Positions 1-6,755 of a stretch of DNA of 38,486 nucleotides are shown here, one piece after another. The first letter of the stretch is position 1; each line of letters opens with the position of its first letter. The stretch comes from a virus. The position numbers and the translations under genes were made by a program. The notes beneath the pieces are model-generated. The model ran no database searches. It saw nothing but the letters and a program-made list of their open reading frames with translations, and had not been told where the DNA came from. The stretch spans positions 1 to 38,486 of IMG/VR virus record IMGVR_UViG_3300035698_003100; one strand, given 5' to 3'.

Positions 1-24
1 ACTCACATAATTTTAAACCTTTAT

Positions 25-2529
25 ATGAATAAACTTGTACAAAAACAAGTAGAAGAAGATGCAGAGTTTTTTGATACTTTAGAAAGTACTCCTGAGTTTA
101 AAAGAATGAAGAAGTTAATTGAGAAAGCTTTATTAGACCAATGGAATGATGTTCTTTTTTCAGGAATAATAAATACTATGTTTAATAAGTATAAGGATTT
201 TATTGTAAAGGGAGGCAAGAAGATACAGATTAAAAAGACAGTTGCTAAAGCTACTAATGAAGAAGAATTAGATGAAGCCATATTGGATAGCTTACAGCAG
301 GATAAATTTTTAGTAGGGGAAAAGGGTATGAAGATGAAACTTTATTTAGCTTTTCTATTAACTTTAGTAAAAACTAATATGAAATCTATTGGTAGTTATT
401 ATGATTTTAGAAAGAATATGAATACTTTCTTAAAAACAATGGCAAATAAAGGAGGGCAAGACATAGTATCTGATATAAAAACGCCTAAGCCTATTAAATT
501 TAGATTATCTAATGTTGCTCTAAAAGCAAAAATAACAAAAAGAGTAAATGTATTAATAAAAGATTTAGACAAAGTTACTAGAAAAATTTTAGTGAGACAT
601 TTAGCTTTAGGTATTAAGAATGGAGAAACAAAAACACAAATAATTAAAAGGCTACAGAAAACAGGAAAGCAATTTTCAAAGACTAGAGCAAAAAGGATAG
701 TAGATACAGAAACAGAAGCGGCAGCAGAATTTATGAGATATGAGACCGCTAGATTAAATGGAGTTACTACGAGAACTTGGGAAACAGCGGGAGATGATAG
801 AGTTTGTTTTCCAAAAGATACTCAAGTAGTTACTGATAGAGGGGAGAGGGGGATACAAGAACTTAAAATAGGAGATAAAGTATTGACTCGAAACGGTTAT
901 AGAAAAGTTACTGCAACTAATAAAAGAAAATATAGTAAGAGTATGACTAGTATAACTACAACTAAGGGGAAGCTAGTGTGTACTAGCGATCATCCGATTT
1001 GGGAAAAAGGTTATGGTTGGTTATGTGCGGGAGATTTCAATGTTGGAGATTTCGTTAAGTCTAAGGAGAATAAATATTTCAGGGTGGATAAGGTGAGTAA
1101 TTTCAGTATCAAGTATGCGTACAACTTTCCATCCATTTTTTATAAGAAAATTATTTTTCCTTTTATCTCTTTGTGCATTAGAATGCCAATATGCTCCATC
1201 TGCTTCGAGAGCAATTTTATATTTAGGCAAAAGAAAGTCAACACTATATCTTCCGACTTGTCCTTCTTGGATAAAGGGAATACCAAGTTTGTACAGACTA
1301 AGCCTGAAGAGCTTTTCAAGAGAAGTTTCTCCAGTAAATTTACGGTAGCACGAGAAAGAGCAAAAACGCCTAATATCTTTTGCATAAGGCATTACTCTAA
1401 ATTGTTTAGCACATTGCTCACAAGTTTTATAAGTAGGAGGACGATAACATTTTTCAGAGCAATATGTTTGTATTCCTATTTTATCTCTAAAAACTTTTTT
1501 ACATCTTTTACAAATAATGTTTCCCATATTTATCCAACGACAGGCGAGGCTACAAACTGTATACCTATGAGAAATACTTTTATTAATTTGAAAAGATTTA
1601 GTACATACAGGGCATATTTTAGTAACCTTTTTAGGAGTTCTAGCTTTTTTATAACATTTAGAAGAGCAGTACTTTTCATTTCTGGCTACTCGACTTTTGT
1701 TAAGATAAAAGGATTTATTACACCCCTTACAGAGGAGAATCTTACCTTGTTTAGTGCTTTTGTGATAACATTTAGGAGAACAATAGGCATTTTTTCCTCT
1801 TATTTTCTTTTCTTTTTTAATGGCTTTACCACATTGATAACAGATATATTGGAACATGCCACACAATTAAGGATTGATTTACTTATAGTATATAGTAGAT
1901 TGTTAGGCAAATCAATATTTGTTTATGACATACAGGTAGAAGAATACCCAGAATTTTATGCAAATGGGATACTTGTACATAATTGTCCTATATGTGCTCC
2001 CTTGGATGGAGTTACTAAAAAAATGAGTCGTAATTTTAATTCAGGAGATTTTTCTGGTAAGTATCCACCAGCTCATGCAGTATGTAGATGCTCAGTTACT
2101 TATGATATAGAAGGTAATGAGGCGAGTAATTTTGTATTAAAAAGAGGGGTATTTGAAACTATTGATGATTTGTTTACAAAAGCGAAACAATTAATTTTTT
2201 ATACTCCTATAAAGACTACTGCAATAAGTGTTGTTAATCCTAATGCGGTATGGGCAGGAGGCAAAACTTTAATAGGTCCCGATAGAGGTATTAGTAAGTT
2301 TATTGAAGATATAAAAATATTTAGAGATTATAAGAGAAATTTAAAAAATATATTAATAATGAAAGAAGGGAAATTGGTAGTGGATATATTAAGAGAACAA
2401 TCAATTTTAACTTTTGGAGTGGATAAGATTTTAGTAGATGCAAGAGATAAATTAACAGATGAAGGATTTGTTCAATTAATCAGGAGTTTTGGAGTTACTA
2501 AGAAGATACCAAGTAAAAATATAACTTAA
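25..2529 (+). CDS. MuF-like minor head protein precursor interrupted by an intein
   Basis: Minor capsid protein of the phage Mu gpF / SPP1 gp7 family, normally associated with the portal and carried in the head. The 834-residue precursor consists of an N-extein (residues 1-260), an intein (261-653) and a C-extein (654-834). Joining the exteins restores the family signature: an SRAKRI-like helix around residue 215-230, then AGDDRV followed by CPICAPLDG, then the PPAHAVCRC motif. The mature protein would be about 441 residues, longer than minimal MuF domains because of a roughly 130-residue tail with no motif I recognise. The start ATG lies in an A/T-rich leader without a Shine-Dalgarno sequence, as in almost every gene here. 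Portal and terminase genes are expected just upstream, outside the window. The intein frame contains no stop, so the precursor can be translated as one chain. The family call is confident; the exact role in this phage is inferred. Confidence 0.9.
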   Translation: MNKLVQKQVEEDAEFFDTLESTPEFKRMKKLIEKALLDQWNDVLFSGIINTMFNKYKDFIVKGGKKIQIKKTVAKATNEEELDEAILDSLQQDKFLVGEKGMKMKLYLAFLLTLVKTNMKSIGSYYDFRKNMNTFLKTMANKGGQDIVSDIKTPKPIKFRLSNVALKAKITKRVNVLIKDLDKVTRKILVRHLALGIKNGETKTQIIKRLQKTGKQFSKTRAKRIVDTETEAAAEFMRYETARLNGVTTRTWETAGDDRVCFPKDTQVVTDRGERGIQELKIGDKVLTRNGYRKVTATNKRKYSKSMTSITTTKGKLVCTSDHPIWEKGYGWLCAGDFNVGDFVKSKENKYFRVDKVSNFSIKYAYNFPSIFYKKIIFPFISLCIRMPICSICFESNFIFRQKKVNTISSDLSFLDKGNTKFVQTKPEELFKRSFSSKFTVARERAKTPNIFCIRHYSKLFSTLLTSFISRRTITFFRAICLYSYFISKNFFTSFTNNVSHIYPTTGEATNCIPMRNTFINLKRFSTYRAYFSNLFRSSSFFITFRRAVLFISGYSTFVKIKGFITPLTEENLTLFSAFVITFRRTIGIFSSYFLFFFNGFTTLITDILEHATQLRIDLLIVYSRLLGKSIFVYDIQVEEYPEFYANGILVHNCPICAPLDGVTKKMSRNFNSGDFSGKYPPAHAVCRCSVTYDIEGNEASNFVLKRGVFETIDDLFTKAKQLIFYTPIKTTAISVVNPNAVWAGGKTLIGPDRGISKFIEDIKIFRDYKRNLKNILIMKEGKLVVDILREQSILTFGVDKILVDARDKLTDEGFVQLIRSFGVTKKIPSKNIT
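1021..1857 (-). CDS. Antisense homing endonuclease (zinc fingers + Vsr/EDxHD-like nuclease) nested in the intein
   Basis: A 278-residue protein read from the strand opposite the intein. It starts at ATG 1857 (a TTG at 1866 would add three residues) and stops at TAA 1021. It holds five repeats of a CxxC - 13 to 17 residues - CxxxC zinc finger (Cys 6/9/26/30, 43/46/64/68, 82/85/102/106, 116/119/133/137, 146/149/166/170). These are followed by a nuclease domain (about 176-265) with Asp207, the EADGAYWH motif (Glu218, Asp220, His225), RDKRK and NGWKVVRILD. This is the pattern of very-short-patch-repair-like nucleases, including the EDxHD homing endonucleases (I-Bth0305I group). The fingers probably recognise the target DNA. 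The gene runs in exact codon register with the intein and its 3' end overlaps true splicing-domain code. It avoids TTA, CTA and TCA entirely. A promoter is predicted at 1887-1915. Homing into intein-less MuF genes is inferred. Confidence 0.87.
   Translation of the reverse strand: MFQYICYQCGKAIKKEKKIRGKNAYCSPKCYHKSTKQGKILLCKGCNKSFYLNKSRVARNEKYCSSKCYKKARTPKKVTKICPVCTKSFQINKSISHRYTVCSLACRWINMGNIICKRCKKVFRDKIGIQTYCSEKCYRPPTYKTCEQCAKQFRVMPYAKDIRRFCSFSCYRKFTGETSLEKLFRLSLYKLGIPFIQEGQVGRYSVDFLLPKYKIALEADGAYWHSNAQRDKRKNNFLIKNGWKVVRILDTEITHLIHPEIFILLRLNEISNIEISRT
1887..1915 (-). promoter_or_regulatory. Predicted promoter of the antisense endonuclease
   Basis: Reading the minus strand, TTGATT (1915-1910), a 17-base spacer and TATACT (1892-1887) form a good sigma-70-type promoter. 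The start point would be near 1880, giving a leader of about 23 bases before the ATG at 1857. The same spacing and -10 hexamer occur in the + strand promoter at 2843-2871. The site lies inside the code for the C-terminal splicing part of the intein. Found by eye only. Confidence 0.5.
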
Positions 2530-2538
2530 CATAACAAT

Positions 2539-2826
2539 ATGGAAGACTACAGGTGTTTAAATTGCAAAACCCTACTTTACAAAGCTGCGGGAGATATAGA
2601 TGTTGAAATTATATGTCCAAAATGTCGGAGGGTTAACTACCCCAACAGAGGAGACCAAGGAGTTGGGTTGAGAGGAATTGACTTTTTTAATAAAGCCAGA
2701 CAGCTCTCATGCAATGGTTGTAGTAGACCATTATTAAGTTTTATGGGGGTAGGTTTTGTTGAAACTAAATGTAGATATTGCAAAACTGTAGTAGAGTATG
2801 GTAGTGTGAAGAATGTAAAAAGTTAA
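2539..2826 (+). CDS. Com-like tandem zinc-ribbon protein
   Basis: A 95-residue protein with two Cys4 zinc ribbons. The first (Cys6, Cys9, Cys26, Cys29) matches the Com family of phage Mu: RCLNCKTLLYKA, then IICPKC. The second (Cys58, Cys61, Cys78, Cys81) repeats the layout with CNGC and CRYC. In Mu, Com is an RNA-binding activator of mom translation. Many other phages carry Com-like proteins near head genes without a known target. It starts 9 bases after the MuF gene stop and is followed by a new promoter, so it is the last gene of the upstream transcript. The second ribbon makes it longer than Mu Com (about 62 residues). Family call good; function here unknown. Confidence 0.75.
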   Translation: MEDYRCLNCKTLLYKAAGDIDVEIICPKCRRVNYPNRGDQGVGLRGIDFFNKARQLSCNGCSRPLLSFMGVGFVETKCRYCKTVVEYGSVKNVKS

Positions 2827-2842
2827 GAAAGAGAAAAAAGTA

Positions 2843-2871
2843 TTGCTATTTATTATAAATATAAATATACT
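2843..2871 (+). promoter_or_regulatory. Predicted promoter upstream of the capsid genes
   Basis: TTGCTA (2843-2848), a 17-base spacer and TATACT (2866-2871), with a start point near 2878. It lies in the largest non-coding gap of the window and would drive the structured leader and the protease-scaffold and capsid genes. Confidence 0.55.
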
Positions 2872-2877
2872 GAACTC

Positions 2878-3019
2878 GTAAAGTAGGGCAAAGCCCCGAG
2901 GACCTCAAGAAGGCCACAAGCATAAAGTTATATAATACTGTTATAAAGCTATTCTGTACGTGGCCTTTTCCTTTATATAAGGTAAGGCAAGAATATTTCA
3001 ATATTTTAAGCCCACCTTT
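2878..3019 (+). other. Structured non-coding leader or small RNA
   Basis: No ORF is seen. Several pairings can be read: GGGC/GCCC with an AAA loop (2886-2896); a 10-bp stem built on AAGGCCAC (2910-2917) and GTGGCCTT (2960-2967) closing a 42-base A/U-rich loop and followed by TTCC; and a small hairpin CCTT/AAGG (2970-2982). The GGGC at 2886-2889 could pair instead with GCCC at 3010-3013, seven bases before the start codon of the protease gene, so alternative folds are possible. It could be a small RNA of about 95 bases ending at the long stem, or a regulatory leader. No known family recognised. Confidence 0.4.
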
Positions 3020-4972
3020 ATGTTTAAATTATCAATACCGATTACAAAGTCATTTCAGAAGAAGAATGGCAAATTTATTGTAGAAGGAATCGCTTCAGAC
3101 CCGACAATAGATCGAGATGAAGAAAGATTTGATGAAGAGGCAATAGCAAAAATGGTTAAGGGAGTAAATGGAGGTAGTTTACCTATTAGAATTGAGCATG
3201 AAGATAAAGTTTATACAGATGTAGGTACTTGGACAAAAGCGTCAATGGTTGATGATAAATTATATGTTAAAGGGGAAATAGATACTGAGATGTCACTAGG
3301 AAAAGATATTTCAGTTCTTTTAAAAAGAGGCACTCCTTTATCATTATCCGTTGGTGGTAAGGTTCTAGACGCAGTTTATGAATATGTAACTGAGTTAGGA
3401 AAGAATATCAAGATATATAAAGATGTAATTCTTGAAGAAATATCAGTAGTTAAAAACCCTTCTAATTATAATACTTCCCTAGCAATGGCTAAGTCTGTTG
3501 ATTGGGAGAAAAGTAAAGACGAGGTTGAATACACTACACAAGCACAGCAATTGATTGATACATATAAGAGTATAAGTAAAATTGATGCTGATAAATTTGT
3601 TGAAGTATCTAAAGACGAGGAAGAAGTAAAAGCGACAAAAGATAGCTTTAATACTTGGATGGCTGAAGTAGAGCCTAAAGTGATTAGTCTTTTTAAAGAT
3701 TATTATGAAGACGAATGTTATTGTGAAGATGAGTATAGAGGATTAACTCCTGAGGATTTAAAACTTATTGCTCAGTTGACTACTATATTAAGTGAAGTTG
3801 ATTTACCTGATGATAATACATGGCCTGCAATATTTGATGATGATGCTTATTGGGAGAATTTAACAGAAGAGATGCAAATTGTTTTATTTAATAGAACAAT
3901 GACAATGCCTCATCATAATACAGACTTTAGTGTTAATAAAGAGTTATTACTTTATCAATTAAAGAAAGTCGTTGACGGAGTTGGTTGGTATACACCTAAG
4001 GAATATACAGCTATCGTTAATCATTTATATATACATTTAAAAAAGTTACAAATTGTTAAATCTAAAACTATGCTTGAAAAACCTAAAGACAATATGAGCG
4101 ATATTAAAAAACATATCGCAGAACAAGATATCAGTAAGGAGCAATTAAACTTGTTACAAAGTTGCCATAACTTCTCCGTAGGCAAAACAACAGTAGTACC
4201 AAGTAACGAAGGCAAAGAAATGACAAAGGAAGAAATTGCCAAATGTTTTGAAGCTTATAAGGAACTGTTGAAAAGCCCACATTTTAATCAAATTATTAAC
4301 CAATCAGAAACTATGGATAAAACAACTAAAAAGGTTGAAGAAAAAACTGAAGTAGAAGAAACTCCTGTAAAGAAGGAAGAAACTACTGAAGAAAAAACTG
4401 AAACCACTGAGGTAGAAAAAGCTGACTCTGCAACAGAGGAAGAAGAAACTACTGAAGAAACTTCTGAAGAAAAAGCTGACTCTGAAACAGAGGAAGAAGA
4501 AACTAAAGAAGAAGAAGTTGAGGAAGAAAAGGAAGAGGAAAAAGAAGAAGAAGTTGAGGAAAAGGAAGAAGAAACTACTGAGGAAGAAGCTCCAGTAGAA
4601 GATGCTGAAGTTGAGAAAAAACTTACAAAAAGCATCACAGCGAACGTGGAAAAAAGTATGGTAGCAAGGTTTGATAAATCTCTCAAGAAATTGACAGAAA
4701 TTGTAGACGTTCTTGTTACAAAGTCAGAAGATGTTACTGCTACAGAGGACATTAACGGTCTTAAAAAAGACATAGGAGCTATTAGTGAGACTTTAGAATT
4801 AATGTCTAAAGCTTCATTAGGTCGTAAATCTTACGCTACTAACCAAGTGGTTGAAAAATCATTTACAGAAGGAGCGTTAAATAAGACTGAGCAAGAACAA
4901 ATTGATGCTGGCATGAAAAAAGGCGACACTTTTACTGAAGCTTATAAAGCAGTATTGGCTAAAAGAGTCTAA
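3020..4972 (+). CDS. Prohead protease fused to an acidic scaffold
   Basis: A 650-residue head maturation protein. Residues 1-160 resemble prohead serine proteases (HK97/XkdF-like): VEGIASDPTIDRDEERFD, a candidate catalytic His60 in RIEHED, and Ser108/Ser110 in TPLSLSVGGK, then an EEISVVKNPSN strand. A middle domain (about 190-350) contains MPHHNTDFSVNKELLLYQL and an alpha-helical HL-rich segment seen in XkdF-like proteins. Residues 430-535 are an almost pure Glu/Lys/Thr tract, followed by a coiled-coil C-terminus (about 545-600). The acidic and coiled-coil parts fit an internal scaffold that the protease removes. It sits directly before the major capsid gene, the usual order. The acidic tract contains a 36-bp direct repeat. 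The protease call is good; catalytic residues are by motif position only. Confidence 0.8.
   Translation: MFKLSIPITKSFQKKNGKFIVEGIASDPTIDRDEERFDEEAIAKMVKGVNGGSLPIRIEHEDKVYTDVGTWTKASMVDDKLYVKGEIDTEMSLGKDISVLLKRGTPLSLSVGGKVLDAVYEYVTELGKNIKIYKDVILEEISVVKNPSNYNTSLAMAKSVDWEKSKDEVEYTTQAQQLIDTYKSISKIDADKFVEVSKDEEEVKATKDSFNTWMAEVEPKVISLFKDYYEDECYCEDEYRGLTPEDLKLIAQLTTILSEVDLPDDNTWPAIFDDDAYWENLTEEMQIVLFNRTMTMPHHNTDFSVNKELLLYQLKKVVDGVGWYTPKEYTAIVNHLYIHLKKLQIVKSKTMLEKPKDNMSDIKKHIAEQDISKEQLNLLQSCHNFSVGKTTVVPSNEGKEMTKEEIAKCFEAYKELLKSPHFNQIINQSETMDKTTKKVEEKTEVEETPVKKEETTEEKTETTEVEKADSATEEEETTEETSEEKADSETEEEETKEEEVEEEKEEEKEEEVEEKEEETTEEEAPVEDAEVEKKLTKSITANVEKSMVARFDKSLKKLTEIVDVLVTKSEDVTATEDINGLKKDIGAISETLELMSKASLGRKSYATNQVVEKSFTEGALNKTEQEQIDAGMKKGDTFTEAYKAVLAKRV
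4415..4504 (+). repeat. 36-bp direct repeat in the acidic scaffold region
   Basis: Two copies, 4415-4450 and 4469-4504, offset by 54 bases and differing at one base, encode EKADSATEEEET and EKADSETEEEET. It is an in-frame duplication in low-complexity code, so the scaffold length could vary by slippage. Confidence 0.8.
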
Positions 4973-5027
4973 GCCTAAAAAATATTAATATTATTATTAT
5001 AGTAAAAATTATATAACAACTTAAATT

Positions 5028-5993
5028 ATGGATCTAGATCAAACATTAGCTAATGTAAAGAAAACACTATCAACTCCTGTTTATATACAGGGTGCGATTA
5101 TCACAAGAGAAAACCTTTCAGGATTTGTTAACAGACTTACTGAAAAAGAAACGCCTATTAGAGACAGATTAATGCGTAAACCTGGTAGCGGACTTGCTGC
5201 TTCATGGAATGTTCTTACAAGTATGGGTGTAGGTAACTCTCCTTTTGCGGAAGGTGGTACACCGACAGAAGACGCTTCAAACTACGCTAGAAGAAGTGCT
5301 ATCTATAAAGAATTAGGTAAAACTAAATCTATTACAGATAAAATGCTTGCGGCAGGTAAGACTTTCATGGATCAAGAAGCTGAACAAACAGAAGTAGCTA
5401 TGAGAGAAGTAATTCAAGACGAGGAAAGCTTGATTGTTACGGGAGATAGTGGAGCAGTTGCTACCCAATTTGATGGGTTAGACACACTGATTACTACTAA
5501 TCTTACGAATGATAACAACAACGCGCTTGGATTCAGAACTGACTTGCTTGATGCTGAGATCAGCAACCTTATTAATACTTACGGAGTAAGACCTACAGCA
5601 GTTTACTGCTCATACGGTATGAAACGTGCTATTAACCAAAGTTTAGCTGGTGATGTTCGTGTTAACATCAACCAAGGGCCTCAAACAGAACTAGGAACTG
5701 GATTAGACATTACTTATTACCAAAGTATGGTAGGTAAATTACCTATTGTAGCTTCATTTGGTATTGCAGACGATACTACTACATACGCAGGGTTCACAGT
5801 AGGTAGTATTTATATCGTAACAGAGAAATGGGCTGGTTCTGAAGTTTTATACATGGAAGATTTATATGGTTTAGGAAAATCAATGCTTGACAGAACAGGA
5901 GCAGCGATTAAATTTATGGTAACTGAGGCAACAGTATTAGTGTGCCGAGCAGAAGAATTCCAAACTGTAATTTCGAATATTAGAATTGCTTAG
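5028..5993 (+). CDS. Major capsid protein (HK97 fold)
   Basis: A 321-residue protein in the position of the major capsid protein, directly after the protease-scaffold. The N-terminal region up to about residue 60 (ending near KPGSGLAASWNV) and the sequence FAEGGTPTED resemble the N-arm and E-loop region of HK97-fold capsid proteins. The pattern TDLLDAEISNLINTYGVRPTAVYCS fits the spine-helix and P-domain region, split here across residues 165-195. The Dps-like stretch YGLGKSMLDRTGAAIKFMV near the C-terminus is typical of capsid subunits of the SU10/DUF5309-like type. Codon use is richer in C-ending codons than in its neighbours, as expected for a highly expressed gene. A strong stem-loop follows the stop. 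The call rests on gene order and general pattern. Confidence 0.8.
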   Translation: MDLDQTLANVKKTLSTPVYIQGAIITRENLSGFVNRLTEKETPIRDRLMRKPGSGLAASWNVLTSMGVGNSPFAEGGTPTEDASNYARRSAIYKELGKTKSITDKMLAAGKTFMDQEAEQTEVAMREVIQDEESLIVTGDSGAVATQFDGLDTLITTNLTNDNNNALGFRTDLLDAEISNLINTYGVRPTAVYCSYGMKRAINQSLAGDVRVNINQGPQTELGTGLDITYYQSMVGKLPIVASFGIADDTTTYAGFTVGSIYIVTEKWAGSEVLYMEDLYGLGKSMLDRTGAAIKFMVTEATVLVCRAEEFQTVISNIRIA

Positions 5994-5997
5994 TAGA

Positions 5998-6041
5998 ATT
6001 TGTCAAGGGGGTGGGTAGTATCTACCCCCATTGGCACAAAT
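5998..6041 (+). terminator. Strong stem-loop after the major capsid gene
   Basis: ATTTGT-CAA-GGGGGT (5998-6012) pairs with ACCCCC-A-TTG-GC-ACAAAT (6024-6041) around an 11-base loop, with one small bulge. There is no clear U-run after it, so it is more likely a partial terminator or an RNA-stabilising 3' end than a full stop. Confidence 0.6.
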
Positions 6042-6063
6042 ATTTAATTAAACATTTTAAACT

Positions 6064-6681
6064 ATGAATAGAACGCTAAGAAAGCTATCACAAATTTTAG
6101 GTGGTATAGGAAAAGATTATATTGTGGATACCGTTCAAGGAGGGTTTCCCGTTATACAGTCAATGATTGATGTAGAAGCTGCGGAAGCGGCTGATGTGTT
6201 AACATCTACTGTATTAGCGGCAGCAGTCACTACAACGGTTGACGGATTAAGCGGAGAGCCAGATGCCTATAGATGTGTGTCTGTTACAGGTAATCAAGGT
6301 ACAGTAGCAGGTACAGTAATTGTTCGTGGGTATGATTGGTCTCGACAAGTAGTAGAAGATCACATAGTTGCCTCAGGGGTATCTACTGTGGAAGGAGTAG
6401 TTCCATTTGATGAAGTATTTGAAGTTGTTCTACCTGCAAGGGTAGCTTTGGCAGATGCAATTTCAGTAGGTACTTCAGACAAATTAGGAGCGTATCGACC
6501 TGTTAAAGATTTTGCGGATATTAGTTGGATTCAATTAGAGAGAAAAGCGACTGGTGTAGGTGCGTATTCTGTAGAAGGTGCTCCACCAACAGTTGATTCA
6601 GAGTATGGAACTTTCAAACCAAATGGAGGTATAGTAGGAGATGATTCGTTCAAAGCGGCGTATTTAACAGAGTTATTCTAG
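6064..6681 (+). CDS. Virion structural protein, possible capsid decoration
   Basis: A 205-residue protein directly downstream of the capsid gene. It has a beta-rich pattern: CVSVTGNQGTVAGTVIVRGYDWS, split over residues 77-100, followed by VEDHIVASGVSTVEGVVPFDEVF. This alternation of VtG, E and sG..tv.g..pF is common in small phage virion proteins placed next to the capsid gene. No catalytic motif or membrane segment is visible. Decoration or head-completion is inferred from position and from the beta-rich composition. A stem-loop follows the gene. Confidence 0.5.
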   Translation: MNRTLRKLSQILGGIGKDYIVDTVQGGFPVIQSMIDVEAAEAADVLTSTVLAAAVTTTVDGLSGEPDAYRCVSVTGNQGTVAGTVIVRGYDWSRQVVEDHIVASGVSTVEGVVPFDEVFEVVLPARVALADAISVGTSDKLGAYRPVKDFADISWIQLERKATGVGAYSVEGAPPTVDSEYGTFKPNGGIVGDDSFKAAYLTELF

Positions 6682-6689
6682 TCCTATAG

Positions 6690-6718
6690 TATCCGTCTTT
6701 TTACATTAAAGGCGGATA
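6690..6718 (+). terminator. Stem-loop, terminator-like
   Basis: An 11-bp stem, TATCCGTCTTT (6690-6700) with AAAGGCGGATA (6708-6718), includes one G-U pair and has a 7-base loop. Only a short T run (TTTA) follows, so termination is probably partial. Confidence 0.55.
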
Positions 6719-6755
6719 TTTAGGAGAGTATATAACTCATTTAACACTCAAAAAT

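Larger units (their letters stand above)
805..1983 (+). mobile_element. Intein (393 residues) in the MuF-like protein, carrying an antisense endonuclease gene
   Basis: Protein-splicing element of the Hint fold, class 1. Visible parts: Cys1 (codon 805-807) opening block A, with GDKVLTRNGYRKV; block B with TSDHP, giving the conserved Thr and His (near 985-995), then GWLCAGDFNVGDFV; block F with VYDIQVEEYPEF; and the C-terminal His-Asn (1978-1983) followed by Cys+1 (1984-1986). All splicing residues are present. The N- and C-terminal splicing parts (about 92 and 35 residues) are separated by about 260 codons whose sense translation is rich in Phe, Ser, Ile and Thr and matches no endonuclease motif (no LAGLIDADG, no HNH). 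This middle is the shadow of an endonuclease gene on the other strand. The insertion point is the conserved Cys-x-x-Cys of the MuF domain, typical of inteins, which choose conserved sites. The intein is certain; splicing activity is inferred. Confidence 0.95.

Noticed and set aside
1115-1348. A + strand ORF of 77 codons inside the intein
   Set aside because: It is a shadow frame with no start context and no recognisable motif; the sense precursor and the antisense nuclease account for the sequence.
1140-1385. Further minus-strand ORF of 81 codons inside the intein, in another frame
   Set aside because: It lies in a different frame from the zinc-finger nuclease, has no motif and is explained as a shadow of the two real frames.
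805-1983. Group I or II intron instead of an intein
   Set aside because: The frame is open across the insert and the ends encode Hint blocks A, B and F with Cys1 and His-Asn-Cys, so splicing is at the protein level.
4288-4773. Serine-rich minus-strand ORF opposite the acidic scaffold region
   Set aside because: GAA/GAG codons read backwards give TTC/CTC and similar codons, so long Ser/Phe-rich frames appear by composition. No domain is seen and no codon avoidance is needed to explain it.
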